A stretch of DNA of 32,782 nt from Paludibacteraceae bacterium (GTDB taxonomy: Bacteria; Bacteroidota; Bacteroidia; Bacteroidales; Paludibacteraceae). The notes beneath the pieces were generated by a model, which did not search any database, was not told the DNA's origin, and saw nothing but the letters and a program-made list of their open reading frames with translations. The DNA lies in the NCBI GenBank assembly GCA_017447875.1, contig JAFSMP010000048.1:1-32782 (forward strand), in the 5' to 3' direction. The position numbers and the translations under genes were made by a program. The first letter of the stretch is position 1. Each line of letters opens with the position of its first letter. Positions 22,609 to 29,800 of this stretch are shown piece by piece.

Positions 22609-23448
22609 ATGAAAAAGATGTTTTTTTATGTACTGGCTCTATGGAGCCTGACGGCCTGTCAGCAGGTGGAGCAGCAGGCGAAAGTGTTCGGTCGTTATGT
22701 GCCGGAACGTAAGGATGATTTTGCGTGGGAGAACGAGTATGCAGCTTTCCGTATGTACGGACCTGCATTGGCTCCCGAGAACCCCTCCAACGGTGTGGAC
22801 CTGTGGTTAAAAACCAGCCCCGAGTTGGTGGTGGACAGTTTCTATTACCGCGAGCATGTGTTGGGCCTGCCGTATCATATCAATTACGGCAAGGGTCTCG
22901 ACTGCTATAAGGTGGCTCACACCTGCGGAGCTGGTGGACTCGTGGTGATTGCCGATGATCAGACCTGGATAGGCGGACCCTATGACCGTTGGGAGATTCT
23001 CGAGCAGACACCCGATAAGTTCGTCTTTAAGTTGGAGTACGACAGCCTCTTAGTGGCAGGACATGTGCTGCAAGAATCGATCACAATCACCGCCGAAGCC
23101 GGACAGTTGCAGAATAAAGCGGAAGTGGTTATTTTTGGCGATTATGAGGGTGAGTTATTGGCCGGCGGCGGCATCTATCTGCATGATACGGTTGACTACC
23201 ACATGACGATACCGGAAGTGGGGTATGTCTTTTATGAGGAAGATGCTCTGAGCGATAAGACTGCGGCTCGCATGAATTACGAATACAACGGTTCGACCTC
23301 TCAGGGACGTATCCAGATCTCCGTAAAAACACCCGGTGCTACGCTGACGGATATCGTGGACGGTAACTTAGTCGCCGTCAAGCCTTACGCCTTAGGCGAC
23401 ACGCTCACCTATTTCTTCGGAGCCACCTGGTCCGAATGGAGCAACTAA
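22609..23448 (+). CDS. DUF4861-family lipoprotein
   Basis: 279 aa from ATG 22609, chosen because the upstream ATG lies in the promoter. MKKMFFYVLALWSLTAC is a lipoprotein signal with lipobox LTAC. The body has motifs I associate with DUF4861: ERKDDFAWENEYAAFRMYGP, NGVDLWLK, HINYGKGLDCYKV and GAGGLVVI, followed by a beta-rich C-terminal half. From memory, family members often sit near pectin or other glycan-degradation genes; here it is alone, with no SusC/SusD pair or glycoside hydrolase nearby. Its biochemical role is not established from the sequence. A single-gene transcript is likely: own promoter, strong terminator 5 nt after the stop. Confidence 0.85.
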   Translation: MKKMFFYVLALWSLTACQQVEQQAKVFGRYVPERKDDFAWENEYAAFRMYGPALAPENPSNGVDLWLKTSPELVVDSFYYREHVLGLPYHINYGKGLDCYKVAHTCGAGGLVVIADDQTWIGGPYDRWEILEQTPDKFVFKLEYDSLLVAGHVLQESITITAEAGQLQNKAEVVIFGDYEGELLAGGGIYLHDTVDYHMTIPEVGYVFYEEDALSDKTAARMNYEYNGSTSQGRIQISVKTPGATLTDIVDGNLVAVKPYALGDTLTYFFGATWSEWSN

Positions 23449-23452
23449 CAAA

Positions 23453-23482
23453 AAAATCCGACCTCAAACGGGGTCGGATTTT
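23453..23482. terminator. Bidirectional terminator between DUF4861 gene and efp
   Basis: AAAATCCGACC (23453-23463) and GGTCGGATTTT (23472-23482) form a perfect 11-bp stem with A-run and T-run flanks, placed between two convergent genes, so it can serve both. Confidence 0.9.
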
Positions 23483-23503
23483 CCTATAACCTATAACCTT
23501 TAT
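23483..23503. repeat. Short heptamer repeat (unit CCTATAA)
   Basis: Two exact CCTATAA units and one variant fill the gap between the terminator and the efp stop codon. Confidence 0.55.
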
Positions 23504-24066
23504 CAACGCACGCGCTCGCAATAACTGCCGTCACGGGTGTCGATACGGATGATCTCACCTTCGTTGATGAACAGCGGAACACGTACTTCCGCACCGGTCT
23601 CCACGGTGGCCGGCTTGAGGGTGTTGGTAGCGGTGTCACCTTTCAGACCCGGCTCGGTGTAGGTCACTGCCAGTTCTACCTTGGTCGGCAGTTCAGCGAA
23701 CAGCACGGTGTCCGTCGAAGCGTCAGAAACAACCTCTACGTTCATGCCTTCCTTCAGGAAGTCCACACCCGTGATCAGGTCGTGACCGATAGGCACTTGC
23801 TCGAAGGTCTCGTTGTTCATGAAGATATAATCTTCACCTTCCTTGTACAGGAACTGATACGGACGGCGCTCTACACGTACATCCTCCAGTTTCTCACCGA
23901 TATTGAAGCGGCGCTCGAGCACGCGACCATCCACTACATCTTTGAATTTCACACGCATAATCGTGTTACCCTTACCCGGTTTTACGTGCAGGAACTCGAT
24001 TACAAAATACAGACGGCCATCCATGCGGATACATACGCCGTTTTTGATGTCTTGACTATTAATCAT
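23503..24066 (-). CDS. efp: Translation elongation factor P
   Basis: 187 aa, the normal length for the family. It relieves ribosomes stalled at polyproline stretches. The KOW-like N-terminal domain carries the loop KPGKGNT, whose Lys is in the position that is post-translationally modified in many bacteria; the central OB domain includes [25 protein letters not shown], and the C-terminal OB domain includes [20 protein letters not shown] and ends near [15 protein letters not shown]. No epmA/epmB-type modification gene is next to it. The 5' leader consists largely of a heptamer array (24070-24104), and the promoter is shared back to back with the marC-type operon. Confidence 0.97.
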   Translation of the reverse strand: MINSQDIKNGVCIRMDGRLYFVIEFLHVKPGKGNTIMRVKFKDVVDGRVLERRFNIGEKLEDVRVERRPYQFLYKEGEDYIFMNNETFEQVPIGHDLITGVDFLKEGMNVEVVSDASTDTVLFAELPTKVELAVTYTEPGLKGDTATNTLKPATVETGAEVRVPLFINEGEIIRIDTRDGSYCERVR

Positions 24067-24069
24067 ATC

Positions 24070-24104
24070 AATTAAAAATTAAAAATTACGAATTAAAAAT
24101 TCCG
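24070..24104. repeat. Heptamer array in the efp leader (unit AATTAAA)
   Basis: Five 7-nt units, three exactly AATTAAA, immediately upstream of the efp ATG on the minus strand. They make the leader very AT-rich and unstructured at the ribosome entry site. Next to it is a small hairpin (TTCCG ... CGGAA, 24100-24114). Confidence 0.75.
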
Positions 24105-24124
24105 CTTTTTCGGAAAAATCGCTG

Positions 24125-24156
24125 CAAAATTACAAAATTTCTTGCATATATGCAAA
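24125..24156 (-). promoter_or_regulatory. efp promoter, overlapping the divergent marC-type promoter
   Basis: Minus strand: TTTG (24153-24156), 20 nt, TAATTTTG (24125-24132). Its -33 box and that of the + promoter are the two halves of the palindrome TTGCATATATGCAA (24142-24155). Confidence 0.85.
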
Positions 24157-24172
24157 TTTTTTAGTAATTTTG
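24141..24172 (+). promoter_or_regulatory. Promoter of the marC-type/rpiB/radical SAM/MBL operon
   Basis: CTTG (24141-24144), 20 nt, TAATTTTG (24165-24172), with a start site predicted about 16 nt before the ATG at 24195. It shares its -33 palindrome with efp, so RNA polymerase probably cannot occupy both at once. Confidence 0.85.
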
Positions 24173-24194
24173 TGCCCTAATTTGTGAAAATACT

Positions 24195-24791
24195 ATGGAA
24201 ACAGTACAGAATTTCTTTGGGCAAGTGGATTTTTGGCAGGTAGTGTCCTCCTTTATTTTCCTCATCGCTATTATCGACCCGTTTGGTAATATTCCTCTTA
24301 CCATCGCGTTGGAACAGAAGGGCGTGAAGATCAGTGCATGGCGGGTTTGCTTGGCGAGTCTGATTATCTTGCTGGCGTTCCTTTTCTTAGGGGAATGGGT
24401 TCTCAAGCTCTTCGGCGTGCAGATCGAATATTTCGCTATTGCGGGTGGATTTATCATCTTCTTAATGGCAATCGAGATGATCCTTGATGTAACGATCTTC
24501 AAAAACGACCTTGAGGGCGACGGTTCGATCGTGCCGCTGGCTTTCCCGATGTATGCCGGACCGGGTGCTTTTACCGCCCTGCTCGCCATCACAGCGGAGT
24601 ATAATGTGGCGAGTCTCTGCGTGTCGCTCTTCCTCTGCATCGCGTTCCTCTATGTCGTGCTGATCGGAACCCACTGGTTAACCAAATACCTCGGACAGAC
24701 ATCGCTCTATATCATTCGTAAGTTCTTCGGAATCATCGTCTTAGCGATTGCTTGTAAACTGATGTTCGGTAACCTGGCAGCAATATTTTAA
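24195..24791 (+). CDS. MarC-family integral membrane protein
   Basis: 198 aa with about six hydrophobic segments (VVSSFIFLIAIIDPFGNIPL first, FFGIIVLAIACKLMFG last). The IIDPFGNIPL motif near the N-terminus and the central PLAFPMYAGPGAFTALL are typical of the MarC/YhgN/YchE family. The family function is poorly known; a former link to multiple antibiotic resistance is not supported for MarC itself. It is the first gene of a four-gene operon, with rpiB 11 nt downstream. The exact subfamily is not assigned. Confidence 0.92.
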   Translation: METVQNFFGQVDFWQVVSSFIFLIAIIDPFGNIPLTIALEQKGVKISAWRVCLASLIILLAFLFLGEWVLKLFGVQIEYFAIAGGFIIFLMAIEMILDVTIFKNDLEGDGSIVPLAFPMYAGPGAFTALLAITAEYNVASLCVSLFLCIAFLYVVLIGTHWLTKYLGQTSLYIIRKFFGIIVLAIACKLMFGNLAAIF

Positions 24792-24802
24792 ATACCAAAG
24801 AT

Positions 24803-25252
24803 ATGAAAAGTTTTAGCGAAATGACCATCGCGTTGGCAAGTGACCACGCAGGTTTTAACTTAAAGCAGAAAGTGCAGTTGTTCCTGGAAGACAACGGTGC
24901 GAAAGTGAAGGATTTCGGTTGTTATAACACCGAGAGTTGTGACTATCCCGACTTCGCCCACCCGCTGGCTACCGCTGTGGAAAAAGGTGAGTATGAGTTC
25001 GGTATCGTGATCTGCTCCACCGGTAACGGTATCACCATGACCGTCAACAAACACCAGGGTATCCGTGCAGCTCTGTGCTGGGAACCCAAGTTAGCAGAGT
25101 ACGCCCGTGCGCATAACAACGCCAATGTACTCGGTCTGCCGGCTAGTTTCGTTTCCGCCGTACAGGCACTCGATATCGTTCGGACGTTCTTCCAAACCGA
25201 CTTCGAAGGCGAACGCCATGAGCGTCGTATTAACAAGATCCCGTGCGCTTAA
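24803..25252 (+). CDS. rpiB: Ribose-5-phosphate isomerase B
   Basis: 149 aa, the usual size for RpiB/LacAB proteins, which interconvert ribose-5-phosphate and ribulose-5-phosphate in the pentose phosphate pathway. Motifs: ALASDHAGFNLK (phosphate and substrate loop), DYPDFAHP, the active-site Cys loop VICSTGNGITM, AALCWEPKLAEYARAHNNAN and the C-terminal GERHERRI. The family is cytoplasmic. The start is the ATG 11 nt after the MarC-type gene; a second in-frame ATG (MTIALAS) lies six codons on and could also serve. It overlaps the next gene by 35 nt. Confidence 0.96.
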   Translation: MKSFSEMTIALASDHAGFNLKQKVQLFLEDNGAKVKDFGCYNTESCDYPDFAHPLATAVEKGEYEFGIVICSTGNGITMTVNKHQGIRAALCWEPKLAEYARAHNNANVLGLPASFVSAVQALDIVRTFFQTDFEGERHERRINKIPCA

Positions 25253-26201
25253 CGCGTGTCGAGCCTATGTGAGTTATGCACTGAGCCGTCTCGGTTCAGT
25301 GCATGTTGCACATGCACCTTTATTCGTCTCCGTCGAACCGGCGAATGTATGTCAGTTGCGTTGTCCCGCTTGTCCTGTCGGTCTTCGAAATAAAGGGATA
25401 CTGGGAAACCGGGATAATGAGCGATTCATGTCCCTCAATGTATGGCATCGGGTGCTCTCGGAGATACGCGACACGGCACTCATCGTGCAGTTCTATTTCC
25501 AAGGCGAACCTCTGCTCAACAAAGACCTGCCGATCATGATCCGGGAAGCCCATGAGGCGGGACTATACACCATCGTTTCTACCAACGCCCAAGCACTCAC
25601 CGAGTCCATGGCGGAAGCACTGGTAACCAGCGGCTTAGACCGAATCATCGTCTCCATGGATGGCCTTACCGACGAGTCTTACAATGCCTACCGTGTCGGT
25701 GGCAGTCTGGAGAAATGCAAAGAGGCGTTACGTTTCCTTCGAAACTCGAAATCTCGACATCTCGAAATCTCGAAATCTCCAATCATCGAACTCCAGTGTC
25801 TTCGTCTAAAGTCCAACGAGCACGAGTGGGCGCAGTTCAAGCGCGAGTATAAGGCACTCGGTGCTGACCGTCTGGTATTTAAGACCGCACAGCTATACGA
25901 CTATGCGAATGGTCACCCGCTTATGCCTTCGAACCCGAAATACAGCCGTTATATTCAAGGTGAAGACGGCCTGTACCACCGGCGGAAACTACACAAAGGC
26001 TGTTGGCGCGTGAAGAGTGGAGTAGTGATCACTACCAACGGTGACGTGCTGCCCTGCTGTTACGACAAGAACCATGCCTACGCCTACGGCAATATCATGA
26101 CCACGCCGCTTAAAGAGTTATTCTCCAATGAGAAAGCCACGGCCTTCCGCCAAACCGCTTTCCGTCAAACCCCTCCAATATGCCAAGAATGCTGGAAATA
26201 A
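25218..26201 (+). CDS. Radical SAM/SPASM-domain protein
   Basis: 327 aa from ATG 25218, chosen because the longer frame (from 25107) would lie mostly inside rpiB. The 4Fe-4S motif is CQLRCPAC (CxxxCxxC) at about residue 50, preceded by the strand FVSVEPANV. A SPASM-like auxiliary cluster region follows near the C-terminus (GCWRVKSGVVITTNGDVLPC, CY, and the final CQECW). Such proteins do radical chemistry on peptides or small molecules; the substrate is unknown and no precursor peptide gene is evident. Residues near 180-190 (NSKSRHLEISKSP) come from an octamer array, and the end has a 2 x 15-nt duplication (AFRQTAFRQT). It overlaps rpiB by 35 nt and the MBL gene by 22 nt. Confidence 0.88.
   Translation: MSVVLTRSRALNACRAYVSYALSRLGSVHVAHAPLFVSVEPANVCQLRCPACPVGLRNKGILGNRDNERFMSLNVWHRVLSEIRDTALIVQFYFQGEPLLNKDLPIMIREAHEAGLYTIVSTNAQALTESMAEALVTSGLDRIIVSMDGLTDESYNAYRVGGSLEKCKEALRFLRNSKSRHLEISKSPIIELQCLRLKSNEHEWAQFKREYKALGADRLVFKTAQLYDYANGHPLMPSNPKYSRYIQGEDGLYHRRKLHKGCWRVKSGVVITTNGDVLPCCYDKNHAYAYGNIMTTPLKELFSNEKATAFRQTAFRQTPPICQECWK
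25276..25304. other. 13-bp hairpin inside the radical SAM gene, 23 nt after the rpiB stop
   Basis: ATGCACTGAGCCG (25276-25288), loop TCT, CGGTTCAGTGCAT (25292-25304): 13 pairs with one G-U. No T-run follows. It could attenuate or stabilise the transcript between rpiB and the downstream genes. Confidence 0.7.
25745..25784. repeat. Octamer array inside the radical SAM gene (unit CTCGAAAT)
   Basis: Four 8-nt units, three exactly CTCGAAAT, plus a degenerate fifth. It encodes a hydrophilic linker before the conserved IELQCLRLKSNEHEW segment. It is related to the array at 14315-14346. Confidence 0.75.
26142..26171. repeat. Two-copy 15-nt duplication at the radical SAM C-terminus
   Basis: Two 15-nt copies differing at two positions; in frame they give AFRQT twice, just before the final CQEC motif. 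Confidence 0.7.
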
Positions 26202-26797
26202 AACGTTTTGTCTTCGGTCCCTTTGAGACGAATTGCTATGTCGTTTCCGACGAGCAGCAGGTACTGCTGGTGGATCCTGCGTGCTATACGCCTTACGAAC
26301 AGCAGCAGTTATACCGGTATATTTCAAATCTTCAATCTTCAATCTCCAATCTTCAATTGTCCATCGTGGCAACGCACGGTCACTTAGATCACTTGTGGGG
26401 CGCCAAATGGGCGACGGAAACCTGGCATACTCCCGTCCTGATGCACGAAGCGGACATCCCCATGGCACACGCCATGCAACAGCAGTACGATATGTTCGGT
26501 GTTCGTGCTACCGCCGAACCCTTCCCTATCGAACCGCTAACCGCTAACCGATTACCGTTCACCGTTATCCAGACACCCGGTCACACTCCGGGCAGTGCAT
26601 GTCTCTATTGGCCGGAAGAAAAGACCTTGTTATCCGGAGATACATTGTTCCAAATGGGTTACGGTCGAACCGACTTACCCGGAGGAAACATGTCTCAATT
26701 GATCACGTCCCTCGAGCACCTCTTTACCCTCCCTTCTGACGTCCTTGTCTATCCCGGACATGGCGATTTTACCACAATTGGCGCAGAAAAGCGTTAA
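26180..26797 (+). CDS. Metallo-beta-lactamase-fold hydrolase, glyoxalase II-like
   Basis: 205 aa (ATG 26180; a second ATG at 26189 gives MLEIKRF, which may be the better start). Metal-binding motifs are complete: THGHLDH, TPGHTPGS, SGDTLF with GYGRTD, and YPGHG. The layout matches small glyoxalase-II-like (YcbL-type) hydrolases, which cleave thioesters such as S-lactoylglutathione analogues; the substrate here is unproven. The protein has two peptide segments encoded by heptamer arrays: SNLQSSISNLQLS just before THGHLDH, and IEPLTANRLPF before TPGHTPGS. Both are predicted to lie in surface linkers between conserved strands. It is last in the marC-type operon and overlaps the radical SAM gene. 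Confidence 0.92.
   Translation: MPRMLEIKRFVFGPFETNCYVVSDEQQVLLVDPACYTPYEQQQLYRYISNLQSSISNLQLSIVATHGHLDHLWGAKWATETWHTPVLMHEADIPMAHAMQQQYDMFGVRATAEPFPIEPLTANRLPFTVIQTPGHTPGSACLYWPEEKTLLSGDTLFQMGYGRTDLPGGNMSQLITSLEHLFTLPSDVLVYPGHGDFTTIGAEKR
26327..26361. repeat. Heptamer array inside the MBL-fold gene (unit AATCTTC)
   Basis: Five 7-nt units, three exactly AATCTTC, with the same unit (in another phase) as the array at 14352-14386. It encodes SNLQSSISNLQLS, an apparent insert immediately before the metal-binding THGHLDH motif. Confidence 0.85.
26532..26566. repeat. Second heptamer array inside the MBL-fold gene (unit AACCGCT)
   Basis: Five 7-nt units grading from AACCGCT to CACCGTT. It encodes EPLTANRLPFTV before the TPGHTPGS motif. 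Two unrelated arrays in one 618-nt gene is striking. Confidence 0.8.
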
Positions 26798-26811
26798 AAA
26801 ATCCTCAAAAA

Positions 26812-26843
26812 TTTGCATATATGCAATTTTTGTAGTACCTTTG
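26812..26843 (+). promoter_or_regulatory. tamB promoter
   Basis: TTTG (26812-26815), 20 nt, TACCTTTG (26836-26843); the -33 box is part of TTTGCATATATGCAA followed by a T-run, which could double as a weak terminator for the MBL gene. The tamB ATG is at 26858, so an upstream ATG at 26821 and the frame opening at 26813 fall inside the promoter. Confidence 0.82.
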
Positions 26844-26857
26844 TAGCCGATTTGCAG

Positions 26858-29800
26858 ATGAAGCGGGTTGGTTACATAATATCGGTCATTTTGGTGAGCA
26901 TACTGCTGGTAGGCAGTATGTTCGTGTGCGTGTTGTCGAGTGACCGGGTCGAGACGGCGGCAGTGAACCTGGTGGCGGAAGAGTTCACGCGCGCGTTGGG
27001 TACGCAGGCGAAAGTGGGTGCGATGGAGTATCGTTTTCCTGCGCGAGTAGCCATCAAGGACGTCTTCATCGAAGATCAGCAACATGATACCCTCTTCTAT
27101 GCCGGCGAACTGTATGCCGCCTTCCGTCCCATCGCTCTCTTCCGTAATGAGATAGTTTTCTCCGGTGTGCGGGTGAAGGATGTCGTGGCGAACGTCTATC
27201 GCTACTCGAACGGCACGTGGAACTACGCGTTCCTCGTTCCTCCGCCCCAAGAGAAAGAGCATAACCCCTTCCGCAGTATCCTCTCGGTGCGTGATATCCG
27301 TCTGCAGAACATCCGCGTGCGGTATGAGTCGTTCTATGCCCACCTCGACCATGCGGACATGGACCTGCGCCATCTGAGCACCAAGGCGTTGGATGCGCAG
27401 ATCAACGATATCGTCTTGTCCATGACCCGTAAGGGCAGTAAGGAACGCTTCGACCTGCAGTCCGTTCAGGCGCACCTGATTGTTAACGACACGATAGTCA
27501 CCATGCCGACGATGACAGCCAGTCTGCCCCATTCGCGTCTGGACATGAGCGGTATAGAGGTGCATTTCCCTTCGGCAGACACCCTGAACTTAGACAGTGC
27601 GGCACATGATATCAAGATGGGACTGATGTTCCATGAGGCGCGTCTGGTGCCTGCCGACATCGCGCTGTTCGTGCCACGCGTGTCCCGTCTGAACCGGGCG
27701 ATCACCCTCAACGGTGCCGTCACCGGAACCCTCGATTCGCTCGCTTTCGAGTCCATCGCCCTGCGGTATGACGGTAAGACCGTGCTGGAAGGCAACGTGT
27801 CGGCGGTCGGCATGCCCGATATCAACCGCACGTACCTCAGGGCTAACCTCACGGATTTTCAGACGAATGCGGCGCAGTTACAGGACTTCCTCTCGCGCTT
27901 GAACGGTCGACCGGTCACCTTACCGGCTGCCGCCTATCGCTTGGGTACGGTTCGTTACCGGGGTCTGGCGGAAGGACGTCTGGAGAACCTGACGCTGCAT
28001 GGTGCTTTCCGCACCTCCCTCGGTACGATCACCACCGACGGTACGTTCCGCTCCGACTCGATCCTGGAGCACATGACCTATAACGCCCGCGTCGTAGGAC
28101 GCCGGTTCCAACTGGGACGTATGATCAACCATGCGCCGCTGGGTTCGGTTACCGTCGACGTGCAGTCCGCCGGCCGTATCGACACCGGGGAAGTGCGCGG
28201 TGGAATCAAGGCCCATGTGCGCGAACTGACCTACAAAGATTATACCTACAGCGATCTGCATATCGACGGACATTACGATCCCAACGGTTACCGCGGACAG
28301 TTCTTCGTTGACGACCCGCATATAGCGATGTTCTTCAATGGCGTCGTGGACCTGAGCGAACAGAACCCCGAACTGAACTTCAACCTGCGGTGTGAGCATT
28401 TCGATATGGAACCGATCACCGACAAAGAGTTCGTCACGCGCTTTAACTTAGCCGTTGATATGAGCGGTTCGGAGACCGATAAGATAAGCGGTTACCTCGT
28501 GCTCGACTCGTTGTATGTAGGCACCGATCATGACACGATCCTTATGCAACAGCTCACGCTGCTCGCTTCGGGTGCGGTGGGCCACTCCAAGTCCTTCACC
28601 CTCCGTTCCGACTATCTGCAGGCCCACTTTGACGGTGTCTTCCGTTACAAGGATCTGGTGCCTGCCGCGCAACAGCTGATTCATTATTACCTGCCTTCTG
28701 CCGTCTTGGCGCCCAAGCAGCCATGGGAACCCGTCTCGTTTGCTATGCGGGCGGACGGCGAACGGCTACGCGACATACAACGTCTGTTCATCGCACCCCT
28801 CACGCTCTCCGACCATCCTACCTTCACCGCCTCGGCGTACGTAGGGCCAAACGTGGAACCCGAGGTCGATGTCCATTTCTTTGCACCCGGTGTGCGGGCG
28901 GGATCGACTCCGGTGCATGACCTGACGCTGACGCTCAACACCATCGACACGCTCCGTCATGCGGGTGCGAAAGGGTCGGGTCTGGCGCTCAGCATCTCCG
29001 CCGAGGCGATGCAACTGCATACCGTCTTCTCTTCCCTCGCTTTCCATGACACCCTGCTCACCCATCTCACCGTGCGGCAGCAGGCGCAGATGGACGAGTT
29101 GTTACCCGAAGGATGGCGGTCACTCTCGCCGCGTGAACTGCAACGGGCACTCAGCGATGACCTCAGCCAGAAAGAACGGAAACGCGTCTTGCTCTCTGCC
29201 CAACGGGCAGGAAACTACGGCGGTGACCTTAAGCTGCTCACCCATTTCTCGCGGTATAACAAACGACCGCTCATCGACATGCATCTGCTGCCCGGTACGC
29301 TGCTCTTGCGTGACTCGCTCTACTCCCTCGCGGAGAGTCGGATCACCTACTGCGCAGCCGACACGACCCTGCAGGTGGACCATTTTGCTTTCGAAGGCGG
29401 CGGAGTACATGTTCGTGCCAACGGTTTTGCATCTACCAACCCGCTGGACACCCTGGCGGTAGCGTTGCAGAAGATAGACGCGTCCTATGTCGTGCCCTTC
29501 CTCCTGCCCGTGCAGACGATCATGTTTAACGGTCTGCTATCCGGTGAGGCGGATATAACCGGTGTGTTCTCCAAACCACAGGTGGATACGAAGATCCATA
29601 TCGACTCCATGGGACTGAATAACGTCTATTTCGGCGAAGCCGAAGTAGACCTGCATATCACCGACTCCCTCGCTTTCCATGCTGACGTATACGACCGTCC
29701 TGACCATAAACGGGTGAACCTCGACGGCAAGGCCCTCTTCAACGGTATTGGTACATGGAACCTCGATATGCAAGCGGACCAAGTGCCGCTCTCCTTCGTG

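Noticed and set aside
25107-25217. Longer start for the radical SAM gene
   Set aside because: These codons overlap the rpiB core and give residues unlike the family; ATG 25218 is better.
11796-26566. Short repeat arrays as a CRISPR
   Set aside because: Units are 7-10 nt with no spacers, inside genes, and no cas genes are present.
26813-26857. Longer start for tamB
   Set aside because: It lies inside the promoter; the membrane anchor begins just after ATG 26858.
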